A stretch of DNA of 50,245 bases from CALFCX01 sp041650595. Its GTDB lineage: Bacteria; Margulisbacteria; WOR-1; JAKLHX01. Below the pieces are notes generated by a model. It saw nothing but the letters and a program-made list of their open reading frames with translations. It had not been told where the DNA came from and did no database searches. Positions within the stretch are counted from its first letter, which is position 1. Each line of letters begins with the position of its first letter. Both the position numbers and the translations under genes were made by a program. Location of the stretch: positions 1-50,245 of the forward strand of contig JBAZKW010000015.1 of assembly GCA_041650595.1 (NCBI GenBank), read 5' to 3'. This document shows positions 8,453 through 15,691 of the stretch, in pieces.

Positions 8453-9802
8453 TCAAATGTGACATTTCAATATATCAGCACAGGTAAAGAGAGAACCGCA
8501 TACACAAATAGCATCCAAAGCAGATGCGAGCTTCAAAGATCTTTTGAGTCCGTCTTTTGGAGAAGCTGCGACAACTGCGGCAACCCCGTGTTTTCGCGCT
8601 TCGCCAGCTATTACCACTGCAGGACAAGCCCGCGGATTATCCGGCATGACCGCTATGACAAGATCTGCGGAACCGGAGATTGTTTTAATCATATTACTGA
8701 AATCTTTGTCTTTTAAGATGCCAACCACAGCAATAAGTTTTCTCTTTTTCAATCCGGAAAGCTCTTTGAAAAGTGCTTTTACCCCTGACGGATTATGTGC
8801 TCCGTCGAGCACTACAAACGGATTTGTTTTAATAACCTGAAATCTCGCCGGCCAACGGACGCTGGCAAATCCTTTGCGAAAGGCTTTTTCGCTTATATGG
8901 AACTTTTTGCGCTGAAGTGTTGCCGCGCCCGCAACGCTTCGCTTGCGAGGCGGGCGGGAAGCGCTGAAGTTCCGAAGTTCTAAAAGCAGAGCTAATGCAA
9001 CCGCAGCATTTAATGTCTGATGAGAACCGAAGAACGGCAGATATAACTCGCGAATGTTGAAGTCTTTAGAAGATATATTGATCAATTGTCCCTTCTCCGA
9101 ATTCCATAAGCGTTCAACAGTTGTATCGGCACCTTTACCGGCACATGTTATAAGCATGGAACGCTGCTTTTTGCATTTCGTACGTATCACTTTTAATGCT
9201 GACGGTTTGTCGCATGCGGTAACAACAGGGACCCCTCTTTTTATGATGCCGGCCTTTTCTTTTGCTATGCTGCTCAAGGTTTTTCCTAATACCGAACAGT
9301 GGTCGAAGTTCACATTGGTTATTGCGCAAGCAAGAGGCTCTATTACATTGGTCGAATCAAGGCGGCCGCCAAGTCCTGTCTCTATCACGGCAATATCGAC
9401 TTCCTCTTCGGCAAAAGACAGAAAAGCCGCCGCTGTCAACAGTTCAAACTCCGTCGGAAGTTCTTTTAATGTGTATTGCTTTTCAATTACCTCTCTTACT
9501 TTTGTGATCAGGCGTGCAAATTTTTCGCGTGAGATATCTTTGCCGTTTATCTTTATCCGCTCGGTATAATCCTTCAAATGAGGCGAAGTATAAAGTCCCG
9601 TCCTATACCCGGCCTTTTTGAGGACCGAAGCAGTCAAAACGCAGACGGAGCCCTTCCCGTTTGTGCCTGCCACATGCACGGACTTGAATTTTTTGTGCGG
9701 GTTGTCTAATAGATCGAGTAAATGTTCTATCCTGGCCAGCCCAAGCTTGATTCCGAACTTCCAGAATGATTCAAGATAGATTATAGAATCCTTGTATCTC
9801 AT
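8453..9802 (-). CDS. folC: Bifunctional folylpolyglutamate synthase/dihydrofolate synthase
   Basis: Mur-ligase-family enzyme that adds glutamate to dihydropteroate and to folates, using ATP. Motifs include FGIKLGLARI near the N-terminus, the P-loop HVAGTNGKGSV, ETGLGGRLDSTN, FDH in the central domain, and VLDGAHNPSG in the C-terminal domain. I chose ATG 9802 (449 residues) over TTG 9832 because the family begins at about this point and the TTG would overlap the preceding gene. Between LLELRNFSA and KKFHISEKAF lies an atypical basic stretch (SRPPRKRSVAGAAT), encoded by a GC-rich palindromic element (see the repeat at 8909). Core motifs are intact, so the gene is probably functional. Confidence 0.94.
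   Translation of the reverse strand: MRYKDSIIYLESFWKFGIKLGLARIEHLLDLLDNPHKKFKSVHVAGTNGKGSVCVLTASVLKKAGYRTGLYTSPHLKDYTERIKINGKDISREKFARLITKVREVIEKQYTLKELPTEFELLTAAAFLSFAEEEVDIAVIETGLGGRLDSTNVIEPLACAITNVNFDHCSVLGKTLSSIAKEKAGIIKRGVPVVTACDKPSALKVIRTKCKKQRSMLITCAGKGADTTVERLWNSEKGQLINISSKDFNIRELYLPFFGSHQTLNAAVALALLLELRNFSASRPPRKRSVAGAATLQRKKFHISEKAFRKGFASVRWPARFQVIKTNPFVVLDGAHNPSGVKALFKELSGLKKRKLIAVVGILKDKDFSNMIKTISGSADLVIAVMPDNPRACPAVVIAGEARKHGVAAVVAASPKDGLKRSLKLASALDAICVCGSLFTCADILKCHI
8909..8970. repeat. GC-rich palindromic element within folC
   Basis: CGCCCGC (8926-8932) pairs with GCGGGCG (8950-8956), and an overlapping pair CGCAA/TTGCG lies inside. The core is flanked by a 10-bp direct repeat, GCGCTGAAGT, at 8909-8918 and 8961-8970, which resembles a target-site duplication. 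The GC content is much higher than that of the surrounding gene. It encodes the extra basic segment of FolC. The unit (10 + 42 bases) is not a multiple of three, so simple removal would break the frame. Confidence 0.6.
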
Positions 9803-9812
9803 ATAGGCCGTT

Positions 9813-10412
9813 TCAGATAAGAATGGCTGCAAAATAGCTTATCAAATAAATGAGAGCGGAAGAGAAACCCGGGAACAATATCAGAAATATCAATATAAAA
9901 AAACCGTAGGGCTCCATCCTGTCAACAAAGATCTGCCCCTCGCAAGGAAGCAGCGCACGTAAAAGCCGAGAGCCGTCGAGCGGAGGTACAGGGATAAGAT
10001 TGAATAAACCCAACGCGATATTTATCCATACAGCATACTCAAAGATGCTGGAAAGAAAAATACCGAGTGCGGATCCGGGCAAAGGAATTACTCTGAAAAG
10101 TAAAGCAGCCAGGACTGCCAAAGAAAAATTGGCAAACGGGCCGGCCAGTGCAACGAGAGCCATGTCCTTTTCCGGATCCTTGAAATAATTTAGATTTATG
10201 GGGATCGGTTTTGCCCACCCGAACCTGACGATGACCAGCATAAGAAAGCCAATCGGATCTATGTGTGCCAACGGGTTCAAGGTAAGCCGGCCGGACATCT
10301 TAGGTGTGGGATCGCCGAATAATTCGGCAACTTTCCCGTGTGCATACTCATGCACTGTTATAGCAAACAATATAACAGCGATCATCACCACAAAGAACAG
10401 CATATTAAACAT
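9813..10412 (-). CDS. Site-2-protease family (M50) membrane metalloprotease
   Basis: A 199-residue polytopic protein with the zinc-binding HExxH motif as H21-EYAH inside the first transmembrane segment, and the second conserved motif PPLDGSRLL near residue 147, which carries the metal-binding Asp. The sequence NPLAHIDPIG is typical of the short, PDZ-less group-III S2P proteases. Members cleave substrates within the membrane, but the substrate here is unknown. It has its own likely promoter (10432-10437) and a good ribosome-binding site (AGGGTGA, 6 bases before the ATG). folC follows after 10 bases. Confidence 0.9.
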   Translation of the reverse strand: MFNMLFFVVMIAVILFAITVHEYAHGKVAELFGDPTPKMSGRLTLNPLAHIDPIGFLMLVIVRFGWAKPIPINLNYFKDPEKDMALVALAGPFANFSLAVLAALLFRVIPLPGSALGIFLSSIFEYAVWINIALGLFNLIPVPPLDGSRLLRALLPCEGQIFVDRMEPYGFFILIFLILFPGFSSALIYLISYFAAILI

Positions 10413-10431
10413 TGTGCTTCACCCTGTTTTC

Positions 10432-10437
10432 ATTATA
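10432..10437 (-). promoter_or_regulatory. -10 box upstream of the M50 protease gene
   Basis: On the minus strand the sequence reads GGCTATAAT, placing transcription start near 10425 and giving a leader of about a dozen bases that carries the AGGGTGA ribosome-binding site. No convincing -35 is seen. The GCTATAAT core recurs at the thiL and rmd promoters. Confidence 0.5.
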
Positions 10438-10459
10438 GCCAATTTTGCTTGTGTAAGGT

Positions 10460-10558
10460 GTCATTGCGAGGCCCGATTTGATCGGGACGAAGCAATCTCC
10501 TTTCGTTTACGGGATTGCTTCGTCCCCCCTCGACTACGCTCGGGATCCTCGCAATGAC
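10460..10558. repeat. 99-bp nested palindrome between xerD and M50 gene
   Basis: The outer arms GTCATTGCGAGG (10460-10471) and CCTCGCAATGAC (10547-10558) are perfect complements. Inner arms ACGAAGCAATC (10487-10497) and GATTGCTTCGT (10513-10523) are also perfect, and CCCGAT/ATCGGG (10472-10486) forms a further small hairpin. The whole can fold as a branched cruciform or RNA. From memory, similar CATTGCGAGG...GAAGCAATC elements are dispersed in many uncultured-phylum and deltaproteobacterial genomes. It begins 8 bases past the xerD stop and may act as an mRNA stabiliser or weak terminator. Confidence 0.85.
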
Positions 10559-10565
10559 GACTATC

Positions 10566-11426
10566 TTATGCCCTCGGGTGTGAATCTTTATACACTTTTT
10601 TCAATCGGTCCCTGCTGACATTGGTATATATCTGCGTAGTTGCAATATTGGCATGGCCGAGCATCTCTTGAACAGCCCTTAGATCCGCCCCTTTTTCAAG
10701 CAAATGGGTCGCAAAGCTGTGCCTGAATGTATGCGGAGAAGAAGAACTTTTCACGCCTGTCTTTTTGACATATTTTTTTATAATGAACCACAGTCCCTGC
10801 CTGGTGAGAGGATCGCCTTTTCTGTCAAGAAAGACCGCCTGCGATTGTTTCTTTTTCAAAAGCCTCCTGCGGCTCAGGTTCAAATAGAGCCGCAGAGAAT
10901 CAAGCGCCGGCTTGCCTGCCGGAACGATCCTTTCTTTGGAGCCCTTGCCCATGCACCTGATAAAGCCGGCGTCAAGATTAATATCGTCAAGTTTTAGTCC
11001 GATAAGTTCACTTGCGCGGATACCTGTGCCGTATAAGACCTCCATTATGGCCCTGTCTCTTAAAGACTGTTTGTCCTTTCGTGCGGGAGATTCAACAAGA
11101 AGATTAACATCGCCCATTGTAAGCGCTTTCGGCAGCTTTTTTGAAGCTTTTGGAAAAGAGATCTCTCCCGAAGGATCGTTGTCTATGATCTCTTCGCTCA
11201 CCAGAAAATGACAGAAGGATTTTAGGCTGGCCAGATGCCGAGAGACCGTGGAAGAAGCCATCCCCATTTTGCTAAGGTGCCTTACAAATGAGCTGATATC
11301 CTCCGAAGTAAGATCAAACTCCGCAAATTTGTTAAGATCGCGACGGTAGGAAGCCAGAGTATTGGGCGAATAACCTTTTTCTATATTTAGCCATGAGATA
11401 AAATCATCGATGTGTTTTTTGTTCAT
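10566..11426 (-). CDS. xerD: Tyrosine recombinase XerC/XerD
   Basis: Site-specific recombinase that resolves chromosome dimers at dif. The 286 residues contain an N-terminal SAM-like core-binding domain (about 1-90) and the catalytic domain with the full set R137 (GTGIRASEL), K161, H232-xx-R235 (HTFRHSFATH), H258 (LGHANIATTQIY) and Y267. XerC and XerD cannot be told apart with certainty by eye, and some phyla carry a single Xer protein, so the symbol is tentative. It lies between housekeeping genes without phage or integron signatures, which argues for the chromosomal resolvase rather than a mobile-element integrase. Confidence 0.92.
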   Translation of the reverse strand: MNKKHIDDFISWLNIEKGYSPNTLASYRRDLNKFAEFDLTSEDISSFVRHLSKMGMASSTVSRHLASLKSFCHFLVSEEIIDNDPSGEISFPKASKKLPKALTMGDVNLLVESPARKDKQSLRDRAIMEVLYGTGIRASELIGLKLDDINLDAGFIRCMGKGSKERIVPAGKPALDSLRLYLNLSRRRLLKKKQSQAVFLDRKGDPLTRQGLWFIIKKYVKKTGVKSSSSPHTFRHSFATHLLEKGADLRAVQEMLGHANIATTQIYTNVSRDRLKKVYKDSHPRA

Positions 11427-11446
11427 TATCCTTCATCCGTCATGCT

Positions 11447-12565
11447 TCATACTTTATTCAGTTCTTCTATTATCGCCAGGATCAACTGTGTGCCGCTAAC
11501 AATGTCTTTTATCTCAACATATTCTTTGGAGGTATGTACATTGTGCCCTCCCACTCCTAGGATCAGGCACGGGACGCCCATTTTGTTGAAAATATTTGCA
11601 TCACTGCCGCCGCCGGTCATTTTTAGTTCCGGTTTGAGTCCTATCTTTTTGACGGCCGAAAGAGCCGCTTTTACTATAGGAGAGCTCTCTTTGATAAAAA
11701 AAGAGTCGTAGACCGGTTCTACTTTTAGCCGCAAAGATGCGCGGCTTTTGCCGCAGGCCTTGGCCAGAGCTTTGGTCATGGAGTTGATCTGTTTTTTCAG
11801 CTTGCGGCGGCTGTGACTGCGCGCCTCGCCTTTTATCACAACCTCTTCCGGAACAATATTGGTAGCGGTCCCGCCGTTAATTATACCGATATTTGCGGTT
11901 GTTTCCTTGTCAATGCGGCCTATCTTCATCTTTACAATGGCCTGGCTTGCTACCTTGATCGCGTTAATTCCTTTTTCGGGATGGACCCCGGCATGCGCGG
12001 CTTTCCCTGTTATTTTTGCTTCCAGAGAAAGCTGGGAAGGCGCCCTGTTGAATATCTGTTCAACACAGCCCCCGTCTATTACCAGACCAAAATCGGCTTT
12101 AATATCTTTTGCCACAACTTCTTTTGCGCCTTCAAGACCTATCTCTTCTGCCACTGTAAAACAGATCTTTATCCCGCCGTGCGGAAGTCTTTTTTCTCTG
12201 ATAATCTTTACGGCCTCCAAAATAGCCGCAACCCCTGCCTTGCAATCGGCGCCGAGTATGGTCGTACCGTCGCTGTAAATCGTCCCGGACCTGACAACAG
12301 GACGGACGTTTCCCTTATGGATAACCGTATCGATATGCGCATTCAAAAATATCGAAGGAAGCGTCTTGTCAGTCGCTTTGACTTTTGCATAGAGATTTCC
12401 GCAATTGCCGCCTATATATTGTCCTGCTTTGTCAAAAAAAGACCTGATCCCTATTTTTGAGAGCATTTTGCGTACGACATCAGCAACCGCTTTTTCCTGC
12501 TTCGGAACACTTTTAACCTTGACCAGGGACAGAAAGACGGAAACCAACCTTTTTTGTTTTATCAT
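11447..12565 (-). CDS. M20-family metallopeptidase (PepT-like)
   Basis: Cytosolic zinc aminopeptidase-type hydrolase of 372 residues. Metal ligands and catalytic residues are visible: H77 and D79 (NAHIDTV), the bridging Asp at D107 (LGADCKAG), and E140/E141 (FTVAEEIGLEGAK). The dimerisation domain follows (about 180-290, with KAAHAGVHPEKGINAI), and GGGSDANIFN lies near the C-terminus. The pattern matches the PepT-like/tripeptidase branch of the M20/M25/M40 group; exact substrate is not deducible. Its ATG overlaps the thiL stop by 4 bases (ATGA), so the two are translationally coupled. Confidence 0.88.
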   Translation of the reverse strand: MIKQKRLVSVFLSLVKVKSVPKQEKAVADVVRKMLSKIGIRSFFDKAGQYIGGNCGNLYAKVKATDKTLPSIFLNAHIDTVIHKGNVRPVVRSGTIYSDGTTILGADCKAGVAAILEAVKIIREKRLPHGGIKICFTVAEEIGLEGAKEVVAKDIKADFGLVIDGGCVEQIFNRAPSQLSLEAKITGKAAHAGVHPEKGINAIKVASQAIVKMKIGRIDKETTANIGIINGGTATNIVPEEVVIKGEARSHSRRKLKKQINSMTKALAKACGKSRASLRLKVEPVYDSFFIKESSPIVKAALSAVKKIGLKPELKMTGGGSDANIFNKMGVPCLILGVGGHNVHTSKEYVEIKDIVSGTQLILAIIEELNKV

Positions 12566-13545
12566 CTGAGATGATCAAATCCTTTTGTATCGATATTAAT
12601 TCCTTTAGAGCGGAAAACGGTCTTACCTATTATCGAGATCCTTGTGCCGCAGGCTGAACATACCTTTTCTGCTATTATATCAGCAAACTTAGGATGGCAC
12701 GTAAAGACAAGCTCAAAATCTTCTCCCGCATAAAGAGCGTTTTCTATCGAAGCCCCCGAAGATCTTGGAATAAGAGACTTAATGATCTGCGCCCCGATAC
12801 CGCTCTGCCTGCATATCTCGCCTATCGTAAAGCCTAGCCCGTCGCTGGAGTCCATCATGGCAGTGGCATGGCCGGTCTCGGCGATAACACGCCCTTCGTT
12901 GATGCGGGGGGTAACCCTCACCACGGCCAAACTCACCCCCTTTCCCCCTCTCTTAAGAAGAGAGGGGGTGATCTTCCGAGTCGAAGCTATCACCGCCCCT
13001 CTCCCAGAGGGAGAGGGGAAGGGGATGAGGGCTGCCCCTCCGAATGCACCAGTCACCATTATGAGATCTCCGACTTTAGCCCCTTTTCTGTAAAGGACTT
13101 TATTCTTTTCACCCTCACCTATCAAAGAGACAGTAACAGCCAGTTTTTCCGGAGAAAGGACAGTATCCCCGCCTATAATATCCACCGAATATTGTTTTGC
13201 AAGCTTTTTCATGCCTTCATATATTTCCAAAACGTTTTTTGAAGTCGTTTTTTTTGTGAGACCGAGCGAAACCAGTGCATATTTTGGCGTACCGCCCATG
13301 GAAGCTATATCGGAAAGATTTACTGCGAGAGCTTTCCATCCGACGTCAAAGAACGAATAATATTTGAGATCAAAGTGAACTGATTCAACGATCGTATCGG
13401 TCGCGGCAAGGAGATATTTTTTTCCGCCCGTGTCGATCACGGCTGCGTCATCGCCGATGCCTTTTATCACGTTTTTGGAAGTTTTCCCTGTGATTTTTGA
13501 AATATTCCTGATCAATTCAAATTCGCCTGAGGAAGAAGCGTTCAT
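12562..13545 (-). CDS. thiL: Thiamine-monophosphate kinase
   Basis: Phosphorylates thiamine monophosphate to thiamine diphosphate, the cofactor needed by Dxs and the split transketolase also in this window. PurM-like fold: GDDAAVID near residues 31-38, ATDTIVESVHF, NLSDIASMGG at about 76-85, IIGGDTV at 123-129, MDSSDGL in the C-terminal half. Length is 327 residues. The linker after VTGAFGGAA (about 172-212) is not the usual sequence: it is encoded by a composite repeat (see 12911). The ATG sits only 6 bases after an extended -10 promoter, with no ribosome-binding site, suggesting a leaderless mRNA. Confidence 0.92.
   Translation of the reverse strand: MNASSSGEFELIRNISKITGKTSKNVIKGIGDDAAVIDTGGKKYLLAATDTIVESVHFDLKYYSFFDVGWKALAVNLSDIASMGGTPKYALVSLGLTKKTTSKNVLEIYEGMKKLAKQYSVDIIGGDTVLSPEKLAVTVSLIGEGEKNKVLYRKGAKVGDLIMVTGAFGGAALIPFPSPSGRGAVIASTRKITPSLLKRGGKGVSLAVVRVTPRINEGRVIAETGHATAMMDSSDGLGFTIGEICRQSGIGAQIIKSLIPRSSGASIENALYAGEDFELVFTCHPKFADIIAEKVCSACGTRISIIGKTVFRSKGINIDTKGFDHLR
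12911..13031. repeat. Composite palindromic repeat inside thiL
   Basis: Two perfect hairpins lie side by side: CCCCCTCTCTT/AAGAGAGGGGG (12944-12968, 3-base loop) and CCCCTCTCCC/GGGAGAGGGG (12996-13018, 3-base loop). The block is bounded by GTAACCCTCACC (12911-12922) and GGGGATGAGGG (13021-13031). The second hairpin recurs as an exact reverse complement at 13578-13600, and the left boundary recurs at 13607-13618. The element encodes ThiL residues of about 172-212 without a stop codon. Confidence 0.85.
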
Positions 13546-13551
13546 GGAAAG

Positions 13552-13560
13552 ATTATAGCA
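13552..13560 (-). promoter_or_regulatory. Extended -10 promoter of thiL (leaderless)
   Basis: On the minus strand the sequence reads TGCTATAAT, an extended -10 with a perfect TATAAT, ending 6 bases before the thiL ATG at 13545. A start 6-7 bases downstream would fall on or next to the ATG. No ribosome-binding site separates box and start codon. The rmd promoter at 17678-17686 has the same layout. Confidence 0.6.
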
Positions 13561-13577
13561 CTAACTTAAGAGTTGCT

Positions 13578-13618
13578 CCCCTCTCCCTCTGGGAGAGGGG
13601 TTTGGGGGTGAGGGTTAC
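13578..13618. repeat. Palindromic repeat, second copy of the thiL element
   Basis: The hairpin CCCCTCTCCC-TCT-GGGAGAGGGG (13578-13600) is the exact 23-base reverse complement of 12996-13018 inside thiL. GGTGAGGGTTAC (13607-13618) is the exact reverse complement of 12911-12922. The right edge overlaps the last codon and stop (TAA) of the glycosyltransferase gene at 13615. As RNA it forms a strong hairpin after that stop but lacks a following U-run, so a canonical terminator role is doubtful. Confidence 0.85.
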
Positions 13619-14733
13619 ACCGACTTGTATACTTCCAGCGTCTGCCTTGCGCATTTGTCCCATCCAAACTGCTTTGCCCTTTCAACGCCTTTTTGCGACA
13701 GGCACTTTTTGAGCTGATCATCCTGCAGGACTTTGACTATAGTGAGCGCAAGCACCCCCGTGTCGTGAGGATCGATCAATATGGCCGCATCCCCGGCAAC
13801 TTCCGGCAAAGAAGATACATTTGAGGTTATTACGGGAGTCCCGCAAGCCATTGCTTCAAGCACCGGAAGTCCAAAACCCTCGTAAACGGACGGATAGACA
13901 AACAAATCGGCAAGATTATAAATCCCCGGAAGTTCTTCCTGGCGCGCGTCAAAGATAAATTTAATTTTTCCGGCCAGACCTTCCCGCTGGACTTTTTTAA
14001 AAATGCCTTCATATAGCCATCCTTTTCTGCCGACCACAACAAGATCATGGTCTATCTTATGTTCCCGGACAGCAAGGATGTACGCATCGATAAGCCCTTC
14101 TATGTTCTTTCTTTTTTCCAGCGTGCCCACAAACAGCAAGAAAGGCTTCTCAAGGCCGCGTTCCTTTTTTAGGCGCAAAAGGATACCGGCATCAATTATT
14201 TTTCTAAACTCCACGCCTGCACCGATATGCACAACGCTGATCTTATCCGCTGGAATGGCAAAGATATCGATTATATCTTTTTTGGTGGATGCGGAATCAG
14301 CTATTATCCTGTCCGCACGGCGCAAAGACCCGGGAGTGACAAGTTTTTTGTAGCTCCTTTTCATCAGCGGGAATGTCTCGGGATGCTTGTAAAAACAAAG
14401 GTCGTGAACTGTAACGATCTTTTTCGCTTTGATCGGCAAAAACGGGAGTATATGGTCCGGGCTGTGAAAGACATCGAACGACCCTTTGTTTATCAAAAAA
14501 GGCTGGACAAACTGTTCCCACATTATCCTTGCAGAGGCTCTCGGAAGATCACAACAAGGATTGCTGATCTTAAAATTTTGGGATCCGCCCAGCAGCAAGA
14601 CTCTTGAGCCCGAAAATATCTCATAGTTGTTTTGAGCATCGATACGTGCAAGGTGTTCTATAAGATTATAGATGTAAGTCCAGATGCCGAACCTGGGGGA
14701 CATAAGAAGCATTGCATTTATGGCAATTTTCAT
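13615..14733 (-). CDS. Glycosyltransferase family 4
   Basis: A 372-residue GT-B glycosyltransferase, cytosolic or membrane-associated. The N-terminal half begins MKIAINAMLL and has HSPDHILPF and VHDLCFY; the C-terminal nucleotide-sugar domain has FVGTLEKRKNIEGLIDAY, and the GT4 EX7E motif as EGFGLPVLEAMACGTPVI near residues 285-302. Related proteins include mannosyl- and rhamnosyltransferases. Position directly after gmd and fcl suggests a GDP-sugar donor (mannose, fucose or D-rhamnose), but this is inference. The start lies within a short tandem repeat and has no clear ribosome-binding site. The stop codon lies in the palindromic repeat. Confidence 0.88.
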   Translation of the reverse strand: MKIAINAMLLMSPRFGIWTYIYNLIEHLARIDAQNNYEIFSGSRVLLLGGSQNFKISNPCCDLPRASARIMWEQFVQPFLINKGSFDVFHSPDHILPFLPIKAKKIVTVHDLCFYKHPETFPLMKRSYKKLVTPGSLRRADRIIADSASTKKDIIDIFAIPADKISVVHIGAGVEFRKIIDAGILLRLKKERGLEKPFLLFVGTLEKRKNIEGLIDAYILAVREHKIDHDLVVVGRKGWLYEGIFKKVQREGLAGKIKFIFDARQEELPGIYNLADLFVYPSVYEGFGLPVLEAMACGTPVITSNVSSLPEVAGDAAILIDPHDTGVLALTIVKVLQDDQLKKCLSQKGVERAKQFGWDKCARQTLEVYKSV

Positions 14734-14745
14734 TTTATGGCAATC

Positions 14746-15687
14746 TCAGCTTATCCGCTTATACCATTCGATAGTATTCTTCAAACCTTCTTCAAAAGAG
14801 GTTTGCGCTTTGAAACCAAATTCTTTTTTCGCACGGGAGACATCGAGCATCCTTCGCGGCTGGCCATCGGGCTTTGTAGTATCCCAAATCACTTTGCCTT
14901 TAAAATCAGTAAGTTTTGCGATCAGATCTACCAGGTCTTTTATCTTTATCTCAAATCCCGCGCCCAGATTTACCGGATCAGACTTGTTGTATTTTTCGGC
15001 GGCAAGAAGGATCCCTTCCGCGGCATCTTCCACATAAAGGAACTCCCTGCTGGCATTGCCCGTGCCCCACGCGGTGATGCTATTATCGCCTCTTTTTTTT
15101 GCCTCAATAAACTTTCTGATAAGGGCCGGTATGACATGAGAGGTTTTAAGGTCAAAGTTGTCCCCCGGGCCGTAAAGGTTGACGGGAAGAAGGAATATGC
15201 TGTTAAAACCGTACTGCTGGCGGTATGACTGCGATTGTACAAGCATCATTTTTTTCGCCAATCCGTAAGGCGCATTGGTCTCCTCGGGATATCCTATCCA
15301 AAGGTCCTCTTCTTTAAAAGGCACCGGGGTGAATTTGGGGTACGCGCAGATAGTTCCTATTGCCACAAATTTTTCTATTCCCGCAAGCCTGCCCTGCTCT
15401 ATAAGCTGAGCCCCCATCATAAGATTTTCATAAAAGTAACGGCCGGGATTGGCCATATTGGCTCCGATCCCCCCTACTATCGCCGCAAGATGTATGACCA
15501 CATCCGGCTTTGAATCCTTATACATCTTTATTATTGAATCTTTTTCTACCAGGTTGTAATCCTTAATAAGCGGTACAAAAATGTTCTTACAGCCTCTTTG
15601 TCTCAGTTTTTCGGTCAAATGGGACCCCAAAAATCCCGCGCCTCCGGTAACAGTTACTTTTTTGTTCTTCCAAAAATCATCAGGCAT
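14746..15687 (-). CDS. fcl: GDP-L-fucose synthase-like epimerase/reductase
   Basis: Short-chain dehydrogenase of the Fcl/WcaG type: 3,5-epimerisation and NADPH reduction of GDP-4-keto-6-deoxy-D-mannose to GDP-L-fucose. Seen are VTGGAGFLGSHL (NADP site), GTICAYP, where Thr stands at the usual active-site Ser position and the catalytic Cys is kept, and PYGLAKK (Tyr and Lys). The GT-CAYP form is a recurrent Fcl subgroup as far as I know. I chose ATG 15687 (313 residues) because GGAGGAGGG lies 8 bases upstream, inside the end of gmd. The product plausibly feeds the GT11 fucosyltransferase at 29357. A second Fcl homologue is at 39252. Confidence 0.88.
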   Translation of the reverse strand: MPDDFWKNKKVTVTGGAGFLGSHLTEKLRQRGCKNIFVPLIKDYNLVEKDSIIKMYKDSKPDVVIHLAAIVGGIGANMANPGRYFYENLMMGAQLIEQGRLAGIEKFVAIGTICAYPKFTPVPFKEEDLWIGYPEETNAPYGLAKKMMLVQSQSYRQQYGFNSIFLLPVNLYGPGDNFDLKTSHVIPALIRKFIEAKKRGDNSITAWGTGNASREFLYVEDAAEGILLAAEKYNKSDPVNLGAGFEIKIKDLVDLIAKLTDFKGKVIWDTTKPDGQPRRMLDVSRAKKEFGFKAQTSFEEGLKNTIEWYKRIS

Positions 15688-15691
15688 GGAT

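Noticed and set aside
10566..11426. Tyrosine recombinase as an integrase of a mobile island
   Set aside because: It sits among housekeeping genes, has no neighbouring tRNA, att-like repeat or phage gene, and has the compact 286-residue Xer architecture.
13578..13600. Hairpin after the GT4 stop as a rho-independent terminator
   Set aside because: The stem is strong, but the bases that follow on the minus strand are GAGCAACTCTTAAG, with no U-run. The same sequence is a dispersed repeat, so I call it a repeat and not a terminator.
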